Positions 33,774-46,509 of a stretch of 64,000 bases of DNA are shown piece after piece. Every line of letters starts with the position of its first letter. Position 1 is the stretch's first letter. Source of the stretch: Prionace glauca (taxonomy: Eukaryota; Chordata; Chondrichthyes; Carcharhiniformes; Carcharhinidae); the NCBI GenBank assembly GCA_037974335.1, contig CM075724.1, positions 62,770,470-62,834,469 on the forward strand. Direction: 5' to 3'. The notes beneath the pieces are model-generated. The model was not told the DNA's origin. It did no database searches and saw nothing but the letters and a program-made list of their open reading frames with translations. Position numbers and translations under genes: made by a program.

Positions 33774-35932
33774 GACTTTCATCCTCAGGAAGAAGAAGCA
33801 TACTAAGGGGACAAGATAATCATCACTAACGACGGAAGTCAGGGGCATTCAAGCAAAATAGAAAGCAAACAATGTGGCGAAGATTATGTGAGAATCCAGT
33901 GAATTGGGAAGTTTTTAAAGGCCAACAGAGGACAAATAAAAAAGAAATATAGGGGGTGCAGATAAAATATGAGGGTAAGCTAGCCAGTGATATAAAAGAA
34001 AATCGTAACAGTTTTTTTTTTGATATGTAATGGATAAAAGAGGGACAAGAAGGAAAATGAAGTTGGACAAGTAATATTGGGCAACAAAGAAATGTTGGAG
34101 AAACCGAACAGTATTTTGCATCAATCATCATGGTGGAAGACACCAGTAACGTTATAAAAATTTCAAGACAGTCAGGGGGCAGAGTTGAGTATTGTAGCTA
34201 TTACTTAGGAGAAGGTGTTCGGAAAACTGAAAGGTCTGAAGGTTGATACATCACCTGGACCAGACAGATTGCACCCCAAAGTTCTGAAGAAGATAGCAGA
34301 AGAGATTGAGAAGCATTAGAAGTGATTTTCCAGGAATCACTGGTGTCAGGAAGGATTCCAGCTGACTGGAAAATCACAAATGTGACATACTTGTTTAAGA
34401 ATGGAAGTAGGCAAAAGTGGACCTGTTAGCCTGACCTCAGTAATTAGTATGATTTTAGAGTCCCGTATTTGGAATGAGATTTCAGAATTCTTGCAAGTGC
34501 ATGGTAAAATAAAGTGAAGTAAGCAAGATTTCGTCAAGTGGAGGTCATGCCTGACAATCTGTTAGAATTCTTTGAGGAGGTGGTAAACTGGTTAAACGAA
34601 GTAGACATGATGTGGGTATGCCGGCGTTGGACTGGCGTAAACACAGTAAAAAGTCTGACAACACCAGGTTTTAGTCCAACCTATTTATTTGATAATATTC
34701 TCACAAGCTTTCGAGGGGACTGCCTCTTCGTCAGGTGAATGGAGAGTTCTGGCCTCAGACAGAGCATATGTCTGTGCTTTATATTCTCTGTCTCAGTGCC
34801 AGCGATGTTATCTACTTGGATTTCCAGAAGGTCTTTGACAACGTGCCACACTGGAGGCTGCTGAGTACGATAAGAACTTGTGGTGTCATAACAATGCGTA
34901 CTACCATGGGATAGAATATTGGCTGACTAGCCGAAGGCATGTAATAGGGTTAAAGGGTCATTTTTAGGATGGCAGATGGTGGCTAATGTATTTCTGCAGG
35001 GTTCAGTGTTGGAACTACAACTTTTCACTTTCCACATCAATGATTTAGATGAAGGAACTGGGGACATTGTCGGTAAGTTTGCAGATTATACAAAGATAGT
35101 TGGAACGGCTGGTAATGTTGAGAAGTCAGGGAGGCTGCAGAACGATTAGAAGAGTGGACAAAGAAATGGCAGGTTTAAAAGGATGTGGGAAAATGTGGTT
35201 TGGTTGGAAGAATAGAGGTGTGGACTATTTTCTAAATGGGGAAAGAATTCTGAAATCAGAAGGGCAAATGGGGCTTGGCAGCTCTAATTCAGGATTCAAT
35301 CAAGTTTAACTTGTAGGCTGAATGGGTAGTTAGGGAGGCAAATGCAAAGCTAGCCTTCATTTAGAGAGAACTCGAATACAAAAGCAGGGATGTTCTACTG
35401 AGACTTAAAAAGACACTTCTCTTCGGCATTTGGAGCATTGTGAACAATTTTGGGCCCCAGATTGTGTTGGCCTTGGACAGTGCCCAGAAGAGCTTCACGA
35501 GAATCATGCTAGGAATGAAAAGCTTGACGTATGAGGACAGTTTGAAGATTCCGGGTCTGTTCTCGCTTGAGTTTAGAAGGATGAGGTGGGACCTCATTGA
35601 AAATTACAGAATACTGAAAGACTTAGATACAGTGGATGTGGGGAAGATGTTTCCATTAGGAGGAGAGACTAAGATCCAAGGCTGCACCCTCAGAATGAAG
35701 GGACAACCTTTTGAACAGAGATTAGGAGGACTTTCTTCAGTGAGAGGGTAGTGAATCTATCGAATTCCTTGCAACAGATGCCTCTGAAGGCCAGGTCATT
35801 AAGTATGTTTAAGGCAGAGACAGATAGGTTCTCGATTGGTAATGGAATCAAAGATTACAGGAAAAAGGTGGGAGAATGGAGTTGATAAACTCGGTTGCCT
35901 AACTCTGCTCCTAAATCCTATAGTCTTATGGT
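33774..35932 (+). mobile_element. old CR1-type LINE (family F) inserted in a SINE
   Basis: The plus strand carries degenerate reverse transcriptase: ACATCACCTGGACCAGACAG (TSPGPDR-like), DFQKVFDNVPH, then 35440-35751 with a C-terminal RRMRWDLIENYRIL block. Many stops and frameshifts. It is itself interrupted at 34606-34797. Confidence 0.7.
34606..34797 (+). mobile_element. fragment of the foldback element family inside LINE F
   Basis: GCCGGCGTTGGACTGGCGTA and AGTCTGACAACACCAGGTTT match the element at 1279-1438. It splits the LINE between its EVVNWLNEVD and VIYLDFQKVF blocks. Confidence 0.65.
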
Positions 35933-36004
35933 CTTTAGGGAAGGAAATATCTCTTCCTTCCTGGTCTGGTCTGATGGACACTCACAACCCATGAATAAAT
36001 AAAA

Positions 36005-36364
36005 ATAACCCATATCTGATGTTTTCACGATTGTAAGATTCTATCATGCTGTAACACTTGTCGTTAACTTCAAAACTATTAAAAGGTTATCCACAACCAA
36101 GTGTACACGATTGAATGTTTAACGAACTATGTTATGCTTAACCAATAAGATCCATTCTTCTGTTTTGGGGATTAAGAGTCACATTCGAAGCAGTTATGTG
36201 CGGTGGGCATTCTGTGTTGAGTAAATCATCAACCGTTAAACAAATTGGAAGCTCAAGACGCTTAGCAATGAAAAACCTCACCAAAACTGCGTGTCAATTG
36301 AAGTGACGACCATATTCTTATTCTGTTTTGAACACTAGAGGTATGCAATTTTAATTTGCTAGAA
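36005..36364. other. short stretch without a recognised feature
   Basis: About 360 bp of AT-rich sequence between repeats, with no open frame or repeat recognised. Confidence 0.4.
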
Positions 36365-36497
36365 CCATAAAGATAGCCACATCAACGGACTGGGAATAGA
36401 GGGACACAAATGAATGGTCTAGTTGGGTACATGAGTGGCACAGGCTTGGAGGGCCGAATGGTCTGTTTCAGTGCTGTATCGTTCTTTGTTCTTTGTT
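36365..36497 (+). mobile_element. LINE/SINE 3' tail fragment
   Basis: GGAGGGCCGAATGGTCTGTT followed by a (TTCTTTG)n tail, the same tail type as at 20.6 kb. Only the 3' end is present. Confidence 0.6.
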
Positions 36498-36527
36498 CAA
36501 ACTTGGAAACAGAATAGGAGGGGAATT

Positions 36528-37275
36528 AAACTGCAGCAGGCGACGGTGCAGAGGGACCTCGGGGTCCTGGTGCATGAGTCGCAAAAACCCAGCTTGCAGG
36601 TGCAGCCGGTGGTCAGGAAGGCGAATGGGATGCTGGCCTTCATAGCGAGGCGGATTGAATATAAAAGTAGGGAGTTCTTGCTGCAGCTGTATAGGGCATT
36701 GGTGAGGCCGCAGCTGGAGTACTGTGTGCAGTTTTGGGCGCCGCACTTACGCAAGGATATTTTGGCCTTGGAGGGAGTGCAGAGGAGGTTCACTAGGTTG
36801 ATACCGGAGTTGAGGGGGTTGAGCTATGAGGAGAGGCTGAAACTAGGCTTGTACTCCTTAGAGTTTAGAAGAATGAGGGGAGATCTCATTGAGACATATA
36901 AAATGATGACTGGGATGGATAGGATAGAGGTGGAGAGACTCTTCCCGCTCAGAAATGACAGTAGGACTAGGGAGCACAGCCTCAAGATAAAGGGGGGGGG
37001 GGCGGTTTAGAACAGAGTTGAGGAGGAACTTCTTCACTCAAAGGGTGGTGAATCTCTGGAATTCTCTGCCCGTTGAAGTGGTGGAGGCTGCCTCGCTAAA
37101 TATTTTTAAGACGCAGGTTGATGGGTTTTTGATAAGCGAGGGGATTAAGGGTTATGGGGAGAGGCGGGAATGTGGAACTGAGCCACGGCAGATCAGCCAT
37201 GATCTTATTGAATGGCGGGGCAGGCTCGAGGGGCTACATCGCCTACTCCTGCTCCTATTTCTTATGTTCTTATGT
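36528..37275 (+). mobile_element. CR1-type LINE, family A copy 3 (3' end)
   Basis: Starts abruptly at AAACTGCAGCAGGCGACGG, encodes the C-terminal reverse transcriptase block (36435-37010 frame), has a G11 run near 36992-37002, then NFFTQRVVNLWNSLPVEVVE in another frame, and ends CTTATGTTCTTATG. Strongly 5' truncated. Confidence 0.9.
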
Positions 37276-37284
37276 ATATAAGTA

Positions 37285-37780
37285 ATATAACTAGGAGCCT
37301 TGCGGAGCACTGGTGTTGAGGATGATTATAGAGAAGATTTTGTTGTCTATTGCTACTGATTGTGGTCTGTGAGTTAACAAATTCAGGATTCAATCACAGA
37401 GGGGGGTGCCGTGGCCCAGGCCAGGAAGTTTGGAGATGGGTTTCATGTGAATAATGGCATTGAAGACTGAGCTGTAGTCAATAAATAGTGGTCTGACATC
37501 AATGTTTTTGTTATCTAGGTGTTCCAGATTTCAGTGCAGGGCCAGGGAGATGGTGTCTACTGTGGACCTGTTGCAGCATTAGGCAAACTGTAGTGGATCC
37601 AGACAGTCCAGGAGGCTGGAATTGATTCATGCCCTGGCTAGCCTTTCGAAACACTTATAATGATAGATGTCAGAGCCACTGGCCGATAGTCATTATGGCA
37701 CGCTGCTTGGTTTTCCTTAGGTACCGAGATGATGGTCATCATCTTGAAGCAGATAGGGACCTCAAATTGTTGTAAAGTAT
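37285..37780 (-). mobile_element. LINE fragment of another group (L2/Rex-like reverse transcriptase)
   Basis: Minus strand around 37853-37638 reads VPKENQAACHNDYRPVALTS, a conserved reverse transcriptase block unlike families A-F here. The downstream part toward 37285 is consistent with an FIDYSSAFNT-type region at DNA level. No intact frame. Confidence 0.6.
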
Positions 37781-37999
37781 GTCTCGCTTGCAGAGTAATT
37801 CGAGTAACATATTTTGGATTTACAAAAATCAAAACTGGCTTTATTTGCACCACAGTTTAAGTATAACTCGAACAAAATGCAGTTTTTAATCTGCAACGGT
37901 TGAACACTCTTTTAATGTGAAACGAAACAAGTCTTAATTTCAAGCTTATCACTATTTCAATTCCAAGTTATCAGTAGTCATCCCATGGACTTGACCCCC

Positions 38000-40660
38000 C
38001 AGTTTAAGGATAGGCAGAGAGGGTGGCTATGGAGACCCTGATCAATACGCCTTTTGGGCACTAGGGACCACCGTTGCCGCACACAGGTTCCACTCTCTCC
38101 ACGTTTGCATCCCTACAATCTCCTGAACCAATATAACAATAGAGTGGTAGGCCTGGGTACGCATTTTTAGCCAATTCTTGTTGCAGGCAGGAGGGTGATG
38201 ATGATTCGCTATGCACCATTGTGATAATGCTATGCTGCAATCTTGTCTGGCTCCTACCTGAGCATTGCATGCATGATAGCATTAGGACCTCATCTGGCTC
38301 GGGGTGAGGGAGCACTGTACACCATACAAGGCCTCGGGGCGGGCTGGGTGGTGTGGGGAAATGTCTCTCTAGTTCTGGGGATGCTGCGGTAGATGTTTTA
38401 AGTCGCTGCTATGGCATGCCACCCACTATAGTCAGTGAATGATTTGAGCACCTTGATTTTCACTCTTGCAGTTCACTGAGGGCCTTTCCCCATGGACATT
38501 GACTTGTGGATGCTTCCGGTGAAGGTCGGTAAGTACATCCCTGTTGGATGCTAATCAGAGACAGCTGTGGGGTGCAATAACATATATTGGTGCCAATAAA
38601 AGTGCCATCAAACTAAGTACTCATATGTAACAAGGCCACGTGAAAATTAACAATGGCTAATTATTCCATCGAAATGATGCACTCCTCACCTTTGTGCCGC
38701 TACAACTTCTTCACTTTATGTGGCCTGCCATTGCATCTGTGTCTCTCCATGATGTACATCAGAGGTGGAGGTGGTCGACTGCTTGCCATGACCCTGGCCT
38801 GTGATGCTGTTGGCAATCGCCCTCTGAAGGGCCTGGACTTGAGGGCCCCAACCAGCTTTGAGATGTCATGTATATATCCATGCCATCCTGTTCATCCCAC
38901 TGCTCTTGAGATGCACTGGTACCAGGAGGAGGCAGAATATGTCGCCACTGCTGCAGTCTCGTGGATGGAAGACATCTAGCCCTTCCTCCTAACTTGGGGT
39001 TTCTGCGGCCCCTGGTTCACTCCATGGGATGGCATTGCTTGTGCAGTGAGTTCCAATGTCAAATCACCTGGCCCGTCCTGCGTTCTTGCCATAGTGAACT
39101 TGCCCTCAGCGATGGCACTCTGAGTCTCGGGCCACCTACCAGTGGCAGCAACAAGAACATCTGAGATTGGATTATGTACTGCACCCCTTAATCGTGAATG
39201 GGCCACATTCTCAAGGGCTGCTCATAGCGCACTATGTTTCAGCGCTGTTCCATTGGGCCACCTACAAGCTTTTGAGCCTCCCAGCTATATGCTGCAGAAT
39301 CGCAGTAAGCCCGTTGAGGCTCTCAGCTGTAGCCTGCTGTGCGTCAGCCATGGCCCTCTGTGACTCCATCGTGGCCTGATGTGACTCAGCCTTTGCTTGG
39401 GCCCTGCCACTCACGGTGTGGATTTCCTGGTCCAGCTTTCCCACTGCGGATACCACCCTTGCAGTGATGGTCTAGGAACCACACAGGACTCGCAATAGTT
39501 GGTCCATCTAAAAGCTTTGGTACTCTTCCCAACAGCCTCACAGTCTGGCTAGTGTTGCTGTCAGCTCCTCCTGCATTCCCTGGCTCTGTTGTTGCATCTT
39601 TAGCACCAGGGTGAGAAGCGATCACAGAGGGCAAACATGTAGCCTGGGACCAACTGTGTCTCATCCCTGGCAGACCGCGTGCCAGAGATTTCGGACCTTC
39701 CCTCCTCCACCTAATGGACATCAACAGACGTATGGCATGCTCGAGAGAGTGACCCAGATGCCTCACCATTCGCTTGACCCATCACAGAGACTCTCTTGGG
39801 TGGCAAGCTGCAAGGTGGAAGCTGGTGCAAAGCTGGTGCTGGCTTGGTGTTTTCATCATAGCTTCTACTGAGGAATCATCTGAGCTATCTTGAGAAGGAT
39901 GGGTAGGAGCAACAGGGGATATCAGTGCATCTGGCCCTGGTGCATCTCGTCCCTTCGTGCAACACAGTAGATGAGATTGAGCGCAAGGGAGGGCATGAAT
40001 CTGGTTGCATGCAACTTAGTTCAGATATCTCCAGCCAGTGGAAGATTAGCAGGTGCTCACTTCTACGCTCCAGCCCAACCTATCTGTTGTAGTTGTTGTG
40101 AGTCCTCTCCTCTCCTGCCTCCTCAAATGGGATGAGAACCTGATCTTCAAGCACACCACATATTGACTTCGCCCTTTCACGGTGGGCTTGGTTGTTCTCC
40201 TGTCGGGCTGAGTAAATTCCGACGGCAGGATCCTGCAAGGTGTCATGGGGTGGCCCCCAGGGGGAAACGTTTGGTTAGGGTGGGGCTGGAGGGAGGTGCT
40301 GGCAAGTTAGGGGCTGGAAGTATGCACTGTGCTTGGGGGTGGAAGGGATCTGGAATTCACTGAGAGGAGAGATACTAGGACCGGTTTAACATTTACCCTT
40401 GGTGCCCAGATTATGTCGTTCAGTTTCTTCTGGCGCTGTTTTTCAGTCCTATTTCCCAGTGCCCTCGATCTGACACATGCTGCCACCGCCTCCCAGGCTG
40501 GATTACCATCCCTTCCCCTGGGATAGCATTCTGCTGGGGAGAAGGAGGGGTGGGGTTTGTGACTCCGAATTGAGCTACAGGCTGGCTGGCGGGTTAAGTC
40601 GTGCCCACTACACCTCGAGGCTGGAAACGTTTTGGTCCATTTTTCATTATCTAACTCCAT
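38000..40660 (-). mobile_element. possible PIF/Harbinger transposon remnant with Myb/SANT-like gene
   Basis: Minus strand 40660-40307 includes AWEAVAACVRSRALGNRTEK and KKLNDIIW, resembling the Myb/SANT-like DNA-binding domain of Harbinger accessory proteins (Trp, then R-x-KK-W/L-x-D). Minus strand 39456-39262 reads a helical stretch (QATAESLNGLTAILQHIAGR) like their C-termini. No transposase or terminal repeats were recognised, and the frames are broken. The whole block is GC-richer than its flanks. Identity is inference. Confidence 0.35.
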
Positions 40661-40727
40661 CAGATTGGGAGTAAAAACTCGCCCAAGAAACTAGCCTGGA
40701 GTTGTCCCATTTTCAAGCAAGCTAGAC

Positions 40728-42478
40728 ATTAAATGCCAGAAATATTGGAGAATGCAAGATTTAGTGAGAGAGAAGAACTGAGGGAGGTCAATATTAGCAG
40801 AGAAACAGTGCTAGGAAAGATGATGTGATTGAAGGCAGATAAACCCCCAAGGCCTGATAATTTACTTCCCAGAGCACTTAAGGAAGCTTCTTTAGAAATA
40901 GTGGATGCATTGGTGGTCATCTTCCAGGATGTTATAGACGCTAGAACAGGCCCAGCAGATTGGAGGGTAGTGAATGTCACTCCAATATTCAAAAAGGGAG
41001 GCAGAGAAAAAACAGGGAATTATAGACCAGGAAGCTTAACATCAGTCGTGGGGAAAAGTTTTGAATCCATTACCAAGGACTTTATATCAGAGCATTTAGA
41101 AAGCAGTGGCAGGATCAGACACAGTAAGTATGGGTTTCTGAAAGGGAAATCATGCTTGACAAATCTGTTAGAGTTCTTTGAACATGTAATTTGACAAGAG
41201 GGAACCAGTCAATGTGATACATTTGGACTTTCAGAAAGTGTTTGACAAAGTCCAGCACAAGAGATTATCGTGTAAAGTTAAAGCACTTGGGAATTGGGAA
41301 GTGTGTTGTGATGGATAGAAAATTGGTTGGCAGAAACGAAACAAAGTATGGGAATTAATGGATGTTTTTCAAATTGGCAAGCGGTGGAATGCCACAGGAA
41401 TCGATGCTGAGACCATAGCTATTCACAATATATATTAATTTGGATGAGGGAACAAAATGTAACATCTCAAATTTTGCAGATGATACCAAGTTGGATGAGG
41501 GGGTGAATTGTAACGAAAATGCAGAGATCCTTCAGAATGACCTGGACAGGTTGATTGAGTGGGCTAATCAATGGCAGATGCAGTATAATTTGGATAAGTG
41601 TGGAGTTATTCACTTTGGAAGCAAAAACAAGAAGGCAGATTAGTACCTGACTGGCTGTACATTGAGAGAGGGGAGTGTGCAGCGGGGACCTGGGCGTTCT
41701 TCTGCACTTGTCAATGAAGGTAAACATCAGGTGCAGCAGGTAGTAAAGAAGGCAAGTGGCATGTTGGCCTTCATTGTGAGAGTTTTCGAGTACAGAATCA
41801 GGGAATGTGTTGTAATTATACTGCATACAGTACTCTAGGTGAGGCCACCCCTAGAGTAATCTATGCAGGTTTGGTCATCTTTTCTGAGGAAGGAAGCTCT
41901 TGCTGTCGAAGAAGTGCAGCAAAGGTTTACCAGGCTGATTCTGGGGATGGCAGGATTTATCTATGACGAGAGATTGACTAGGTTAGGATTGTTTTGTCCG
42001 GACTTCAGACGAATGAGGTGTATGTGTGGGGGGACGGGGGGGGGGGGGGGGGGGTGGGGTTGGGACGGGGAAGAGGTGGTGACGGGGGGGAAGGGGTGGA
42101 ACCTCATCGAGACTTATAAAATTCCTACAGGCTAGGTACAGGAAGGATATTCCCAGTGGTGGAGAGCCTAGGACCAGGGGTCACAGTCTGAGGATTCAGG
42201 GTAGGCCATTCAGGACGGGTGAAGAGACATTTCTGCACCCAAAGAGTGGCGAGCCTCTGGAATTAATTACCACAGGAAATAATTGATACCAAAACATTGA
42301 ATGTTTCAAGTGACTGTTGGATATAGCACTTGGGGCGATTGGGATCCAAGGTTATGGGGAAAAATCAGGATTAGGCTAATCAGTTGGATAATCAGCCATG
42401 ATTGCAATGAATGGCGGAGCAGGCTCGAAGGGACAAAGAGCCTCCTCCTGCTCCAATCTTCTATATTTCTATGACACT
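40728..42478 (+). mobile_element. old CR1-type LINE (family E copy 1)
   Basis: 40829-41194 encodes ADKPPRPDNLLPRALKEASL and GNYRPGSLTSVVGKSFESIT, and 41440-41643 holds NFADDTKLDE. The 3' part has a run of about 20 G near 42029-42055 and ends ATGGCGGAGCAGGCTCGAAG with TTCTATATTTCTATG. Multiple frameshifts. Related to the copy at 58.6-60.7 kb. Confidence 0.8.
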
Positions 42479-43148
42479 TCAAATGCTTCACGTAAAATTC
42501 CACCCATGGAGCTTATTTGTTGTTTGGATGTTCACACTGTAGGATATAGAATGTTGGGAGAGGAATCGGTGCGATCTTTCCAAGCGGAATTGGATATATT
42601 GCTGAGAAAGAGAAAATTTCATGACTTTGGGAAAGAGTGCAAAGTAAGTCAGATTATCTTTAAAAACGTTGGCACTGTCGCTATAGGGTTCACGGCTTTT
42701 TTTCATATTGCAAGTTGCAACGCTTTACTCGGTCAAATGGATCCATGCAGGTGTGTGCGACATAAACGTATCTGTAGCTTTCTTTCAGTACTTCGATGGA
42801 CAAATTCGTTGAATAAAGCTGCACTCTTTTCGCATCGCGTGTGCACTTTGACTATCCGTCATGCGGCTGTAACAGGAGACATAAATGAACATGCAGCGTT
42901 TACAGTGTGAACCGCCAAAAAGGAGCACGAATTATTGGTTTCTTAAATAATATATTTTTCCTTGCGTTCATTTATCCTGATTCTTCGGTACAACAATTGG
43001 AGGTGAGGCGTATATGAGCTGGTCTCGCGCTGCACCTCGTTGAGAAAATAATAGATATCTAAAAATATTGATAGGCAATTTGGGAGATCCTGTAGGTTAC
43101 TATTAAACAGCCATCAAAACGTCACATAAAATCCTTATCTACTTAAAT
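42479..43148. other. stretch without a recognised gene
   Basis: A 170-codon open frame (42398-42910) starts inside the LINE tail and continues into unique sequence. It shows no domain I recognise and is probably fortuitous. Confidence 0.4.
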
Positions 43149-44425
43149 TCTCAATGTTCTGGGCAACCTGGTTCAAATCTCACCGGGTAAATGGTAAAAC
43201 TTAAATCCAATAAAATATAAGAACATAAGAACATAAGAAATAGGAGCAGGAGTAGGCCATCTGGCCCTTCGAGCCTGCCCCGCCATTCAATAAGATCATG
43301 GCTGATCTGTTGTGACTCAGCTCCACCTTCCCGCCCTCTCCCCATAACCCTTAATCCCTTCTCTTACCAAAAACCCATCAACCCGTTTCTTAAAAATATT
43401 TAGCGAGGCAGCCTCCACCACTTCAACGGGCAGAGAATTCCAGAGATTCACCACCCTTTGAGTGAAGAAGTTCCTCCTCAACTCTGTTCTAAAGCGCCCT
43501 CCCCCCCCCCCCCCTTTATCTTGAGGCTGTGCCCCCTAGTCCTACTGTCTTTTTTGAGCGGGAAGAGTCTCTCCACCTCTATCCTATCCATCCCATTCAT
43601 CATCTTATACGTCTCAATGAGATCTCCCCTCATTCTTCTAAACTCTAACGAGTACAAGCCGAGTTTATTCAGCCTCTCCTCATAGCTCAATCCCCTCAAC
43701 TCCGGTATCATCCTAGTAAACCTCCTCTGCACTCCCTCCAGGGCCAAAATATCCTTGCGCAGGTGCGGCGCCCAAAACTGCACACAGTATTCCAGCTGCG
43801 ACCTCACCAATGCCCTATACAGCTGTAGCAAGACCTCCCTACTTTTATATTCAATCCTCCTCGCTATGAAGGCCAGCATCCCATTCGCCTTCCTGACCAC
43901 CTGCTGCACCTGCAAGCTGGGTTTTTGCGACTCATGCACAAGGACCCCGAGGTCCCTCTGCACCGTCGCCTGCTGCAGTTTTTCGCCCCGTAAGTAATAG
44001 TCCTTCCTACCATTCCTCCTAACAAAGTGGACCACCTCACACTTGCCAACATTAAATTCCATTTGCCATTTCCTGGCCCATTCGCCCAGCCTATCTAGAT
44101 CCTTCTGCAGACTCTCCACACCCTCCGCACAATTTGCCTTTCCCCCAATCTTGGTGTCATCAGCAAATTTCGACACCCTGCAGTCTGACGACGATCATGA
44201 AACAATTCTCGTTAATCACCAAACCCCATCAGGTTTACTAATGTGAAAGGGCATTTGCCGGCCTTACCTGCTCTGGGCTACATGTATCTCCGGACCGACA
44301 ACAATGTGGCTGGTTCTCAGATATACTCTGAAATGATCTGGCAAACCGCCCAGTTCAAGAGAAATTAGGGATGGAGAATAAATGCTGGCCAGCTAGCGAA
44401 CCAATATCCCATTAATAAATACGAA
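43149..44425 (+). mobile_element. tRNA-derived SINE, type S2, split by LINE family A
   Basis: A B-box-like GGTTCAAATCTCACC lies near 43171. After the LINE (43217-44181) the body resumes with AAACCCCATCAGGTTTACTAA and ends with AATAAATGCTGGCCAGCTAG at about 44380-44425. Confidence 0.7.
43217..44181 (-). mobile_element. CR1-type LINE, family A copy 4
   Basis: The minus strand has a 232-codon open frame (44176-43478) from [11 protein letters not shown] to the poly-glycine stretch encoded by a C14 (G14 on the coding strand) run near 43500. The 3' UTR and CATAAGAACATAAGAA tail are at 43217-43245. It is 5' truncated within the FADD block. Confidence 0.92.
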
Positions 44426-45784
44426 TTAAACACTCCGCCAAAGTTTCCAGAAAAGTCTAAACGTTATTCTCATGGGATGGTTTAAGATACACTGGCATTC
44501 TATGTTACTTTTTCATTTGTTACTCAATCCCACCTGAGCGTAGATGACCCCTCATCATTACATTTATGTCCTGGAACCTTTCTGGTTCTGCTGAGATCTA
44601 ATGCAACAACATGTACGTTCTCAAACGTTGCTACATGCATGGGTCAGAAAGAAAAGACTTCCTTATATTGGTGGTTCATCGTGTTCAGCAGCATATAGAT
44701 TGTTGACCAAACTCGGATGGATTGATTTGAGCTGGAGAGCAACTGAGGAGACAATCATTCATTCACAGACCGTAGAGTCTCAATGACAATGGAGGGAAGG
44801 TATGCATGGGGCAGCAGAATGAGTATATTAGTAATAAAATTAATGATATCAAAATCACCACATGGTCGGAGGGTTTGAGAATTTGGGGAATTAATGTGAA
44901 TATTTATTCAAAGACTAAAGTTATATCACATATATTGGCCTTTGAAGCATCAGAAGATGGATTGTGATTGATGGACGTAACACCTGGCTGATTGCAGATG
45001 AAACGACGACATCAAGTGCTACGTCATCTGCCGAAGTATTGCAATCGCTGCTTTACTTTGTGATCCCTGTGAGAATAACTGATAAGAGCTAAGATTGGTT
45101 TTGGGAATGGCTGTATAATAGGCTTCGAGAGAATGAAATATCATTTAAAAAAATTAAACAGAGACTCGATGTTGCAACCGTGTGGAATAGTCAACCACGG
45201 AGAATGGAAGGACGAGCCAGAAACGGATTGAGGACTCCATCCCATGAAAGCACATAGAAAAAAATCTGGCGCAAATAAGGCGGTTGGCCCTCATTTGCTG
45301 GAGGCATGCTTTACGCAGAAGCCTTTTTCTGATATCCCAGCAATCCTTGGATTGCCCTGTGATTTTTTTTCTCATTATTGCTTTCTTTCACGGGAATTTC
45401 GTGTTCGCTTTTTACATGATTGTCGCAGGTTTAATCGAAGGTGTTCTACACGATCACTAAACTTCTACACTATCCCGAAATATATAATCGTGCACCTCCG
45501 CAAATATCAATTCCGAATAAATGCATACACATTGGGGAAACAAGTTTCGATCTCTTCTGGGAGGTACTAAGCCGTTAACATTGTTTATGCGGCGCACAGA
45601 CGATACGATTCTAGCCCCTAATATGTACTCATAGTTGTCGTTGGTTAAGATATTGACTTTTCTTTATCATCAGCGATCATGCTTGATTCCTTTGTTATGG
45701 ACAACAGACCCCCCTTGATCCTCCATACCCCTCTCCAAATCCTTCCCCTCCATAAACGGCAGGCGGCGTCGGAATGGTATTTTC
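44426..45784. other. stretch without a recognised gene
   Basis: AT-rich, short open frames only. No Ig-like domain, repeat family or RNA gene was recognised. Confidence 0.4.
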
Positions 45785-46462
45785 ACTAGACTAGTAATCC
45801 GCAGACTCAGAATAATACTCTGGGGACACGGATTTAAATCCCACCGGAGTAGATTGCGAGATTTGAATTCATTAAGATCTGAAATTTAAAAAAAAATCAG
45901 TGATGACCAGGAATCTACAATTTATTGTCGCAAACACCGATCTGGTTCACTCATGTCTTTCAGCCAAGAAATCTGTGGTCCATCCCTGGTCTTGTCCACA
46001 TAAGAACATAAGAAATAGGAGCAGGAGTAGGCCATCCAGCCCTTCGAGCCTGCCCCGCCATTCAATAAGATCATGGCTGATCTGTCGTGGCTCAGTGCCA
46101 CATTCCCGCCCTCTCCCCATAACCCTTAATCCCCTCTCTTATCAAAAACCCATCAACCCGCGTCTTAAAAATATTTAGCGAGGTAGCCTCCACCACTTCC
46201 ACGGGCAGAGAATTCCAGAGATTCACCACTCTTTGAGTGAAGAAGTTCCTCCTCAACTCCGTTCTAAACCGCTCCCCCCCCCCTTTATCTTGAGGCTGTG
46301 CCCCCTAGTCCTATTATCCTTTCTGAGCGGGGAGAGTCTCTCCACCTCTATCCTATCCATCCCATTCATGTGACTGCAGATCTTTAATTGGCCTCCGATG
46401 GGCAATAAATGCTGGCCCAGCTAGTGACCCTTACATGCCATGAATGAATAAACAAAAACATG
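45785..46462 (+). mobile_element. tRNA-derived SINE, type S2, split by LINE family A
   Basis: Head with ACTAGACTAGTAATCCGCAG and B-box-like GGATTTAAATCCCACCG, then CGATCTGGTTCACTCATGTC. It is interrupted at about 46000 and resumes at 46369 with CATGTGACTGCAGATC and AATAAATGCTGGCCCAGC. Confidence 0.75.
46001..46368 (-). mobile_element. CR1-type LINE, family A copy 5 (3' end only)
   Basis: Tail ATAAGAACATAAGAAATAGG at 46001, 3' UTR, C10 run near 46274, then the ERLFPL-like region, truncated at ATCCATCCCATTCATG. Inserted in the S2 SINE. Confidence 0.9.
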
Positions 46463-46509
46463 AACGTATCCGCAGTTCGAATTTGTTCCAAATAGCAGAC
46501 ATCGTGCAC

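Larger units (their letters stand above)
33606..35998 (+). mobile_element. tRNA-derived SINE, type S2, split by a LINE
   Basis: The head at 33606-33773 has a tRNA-like start and B-box-like GGTTTAAATCCCACC, then CATCTGGTTCAC. The body resumes at 35933 with CTTTAGGGAAGGAAAT and ends near 35998. The 2.16 kb between is LINE family F. Other S2 copies are at 43.1, 45.8 and 55.4 kb. Confidence 0.7.

Noticed and set aside
42398-42910. 170-codon plus-strand open frame
   Set aside because: Begins in a LINE tail, has no recognisable domain or splice partners. Considered fortuitous.
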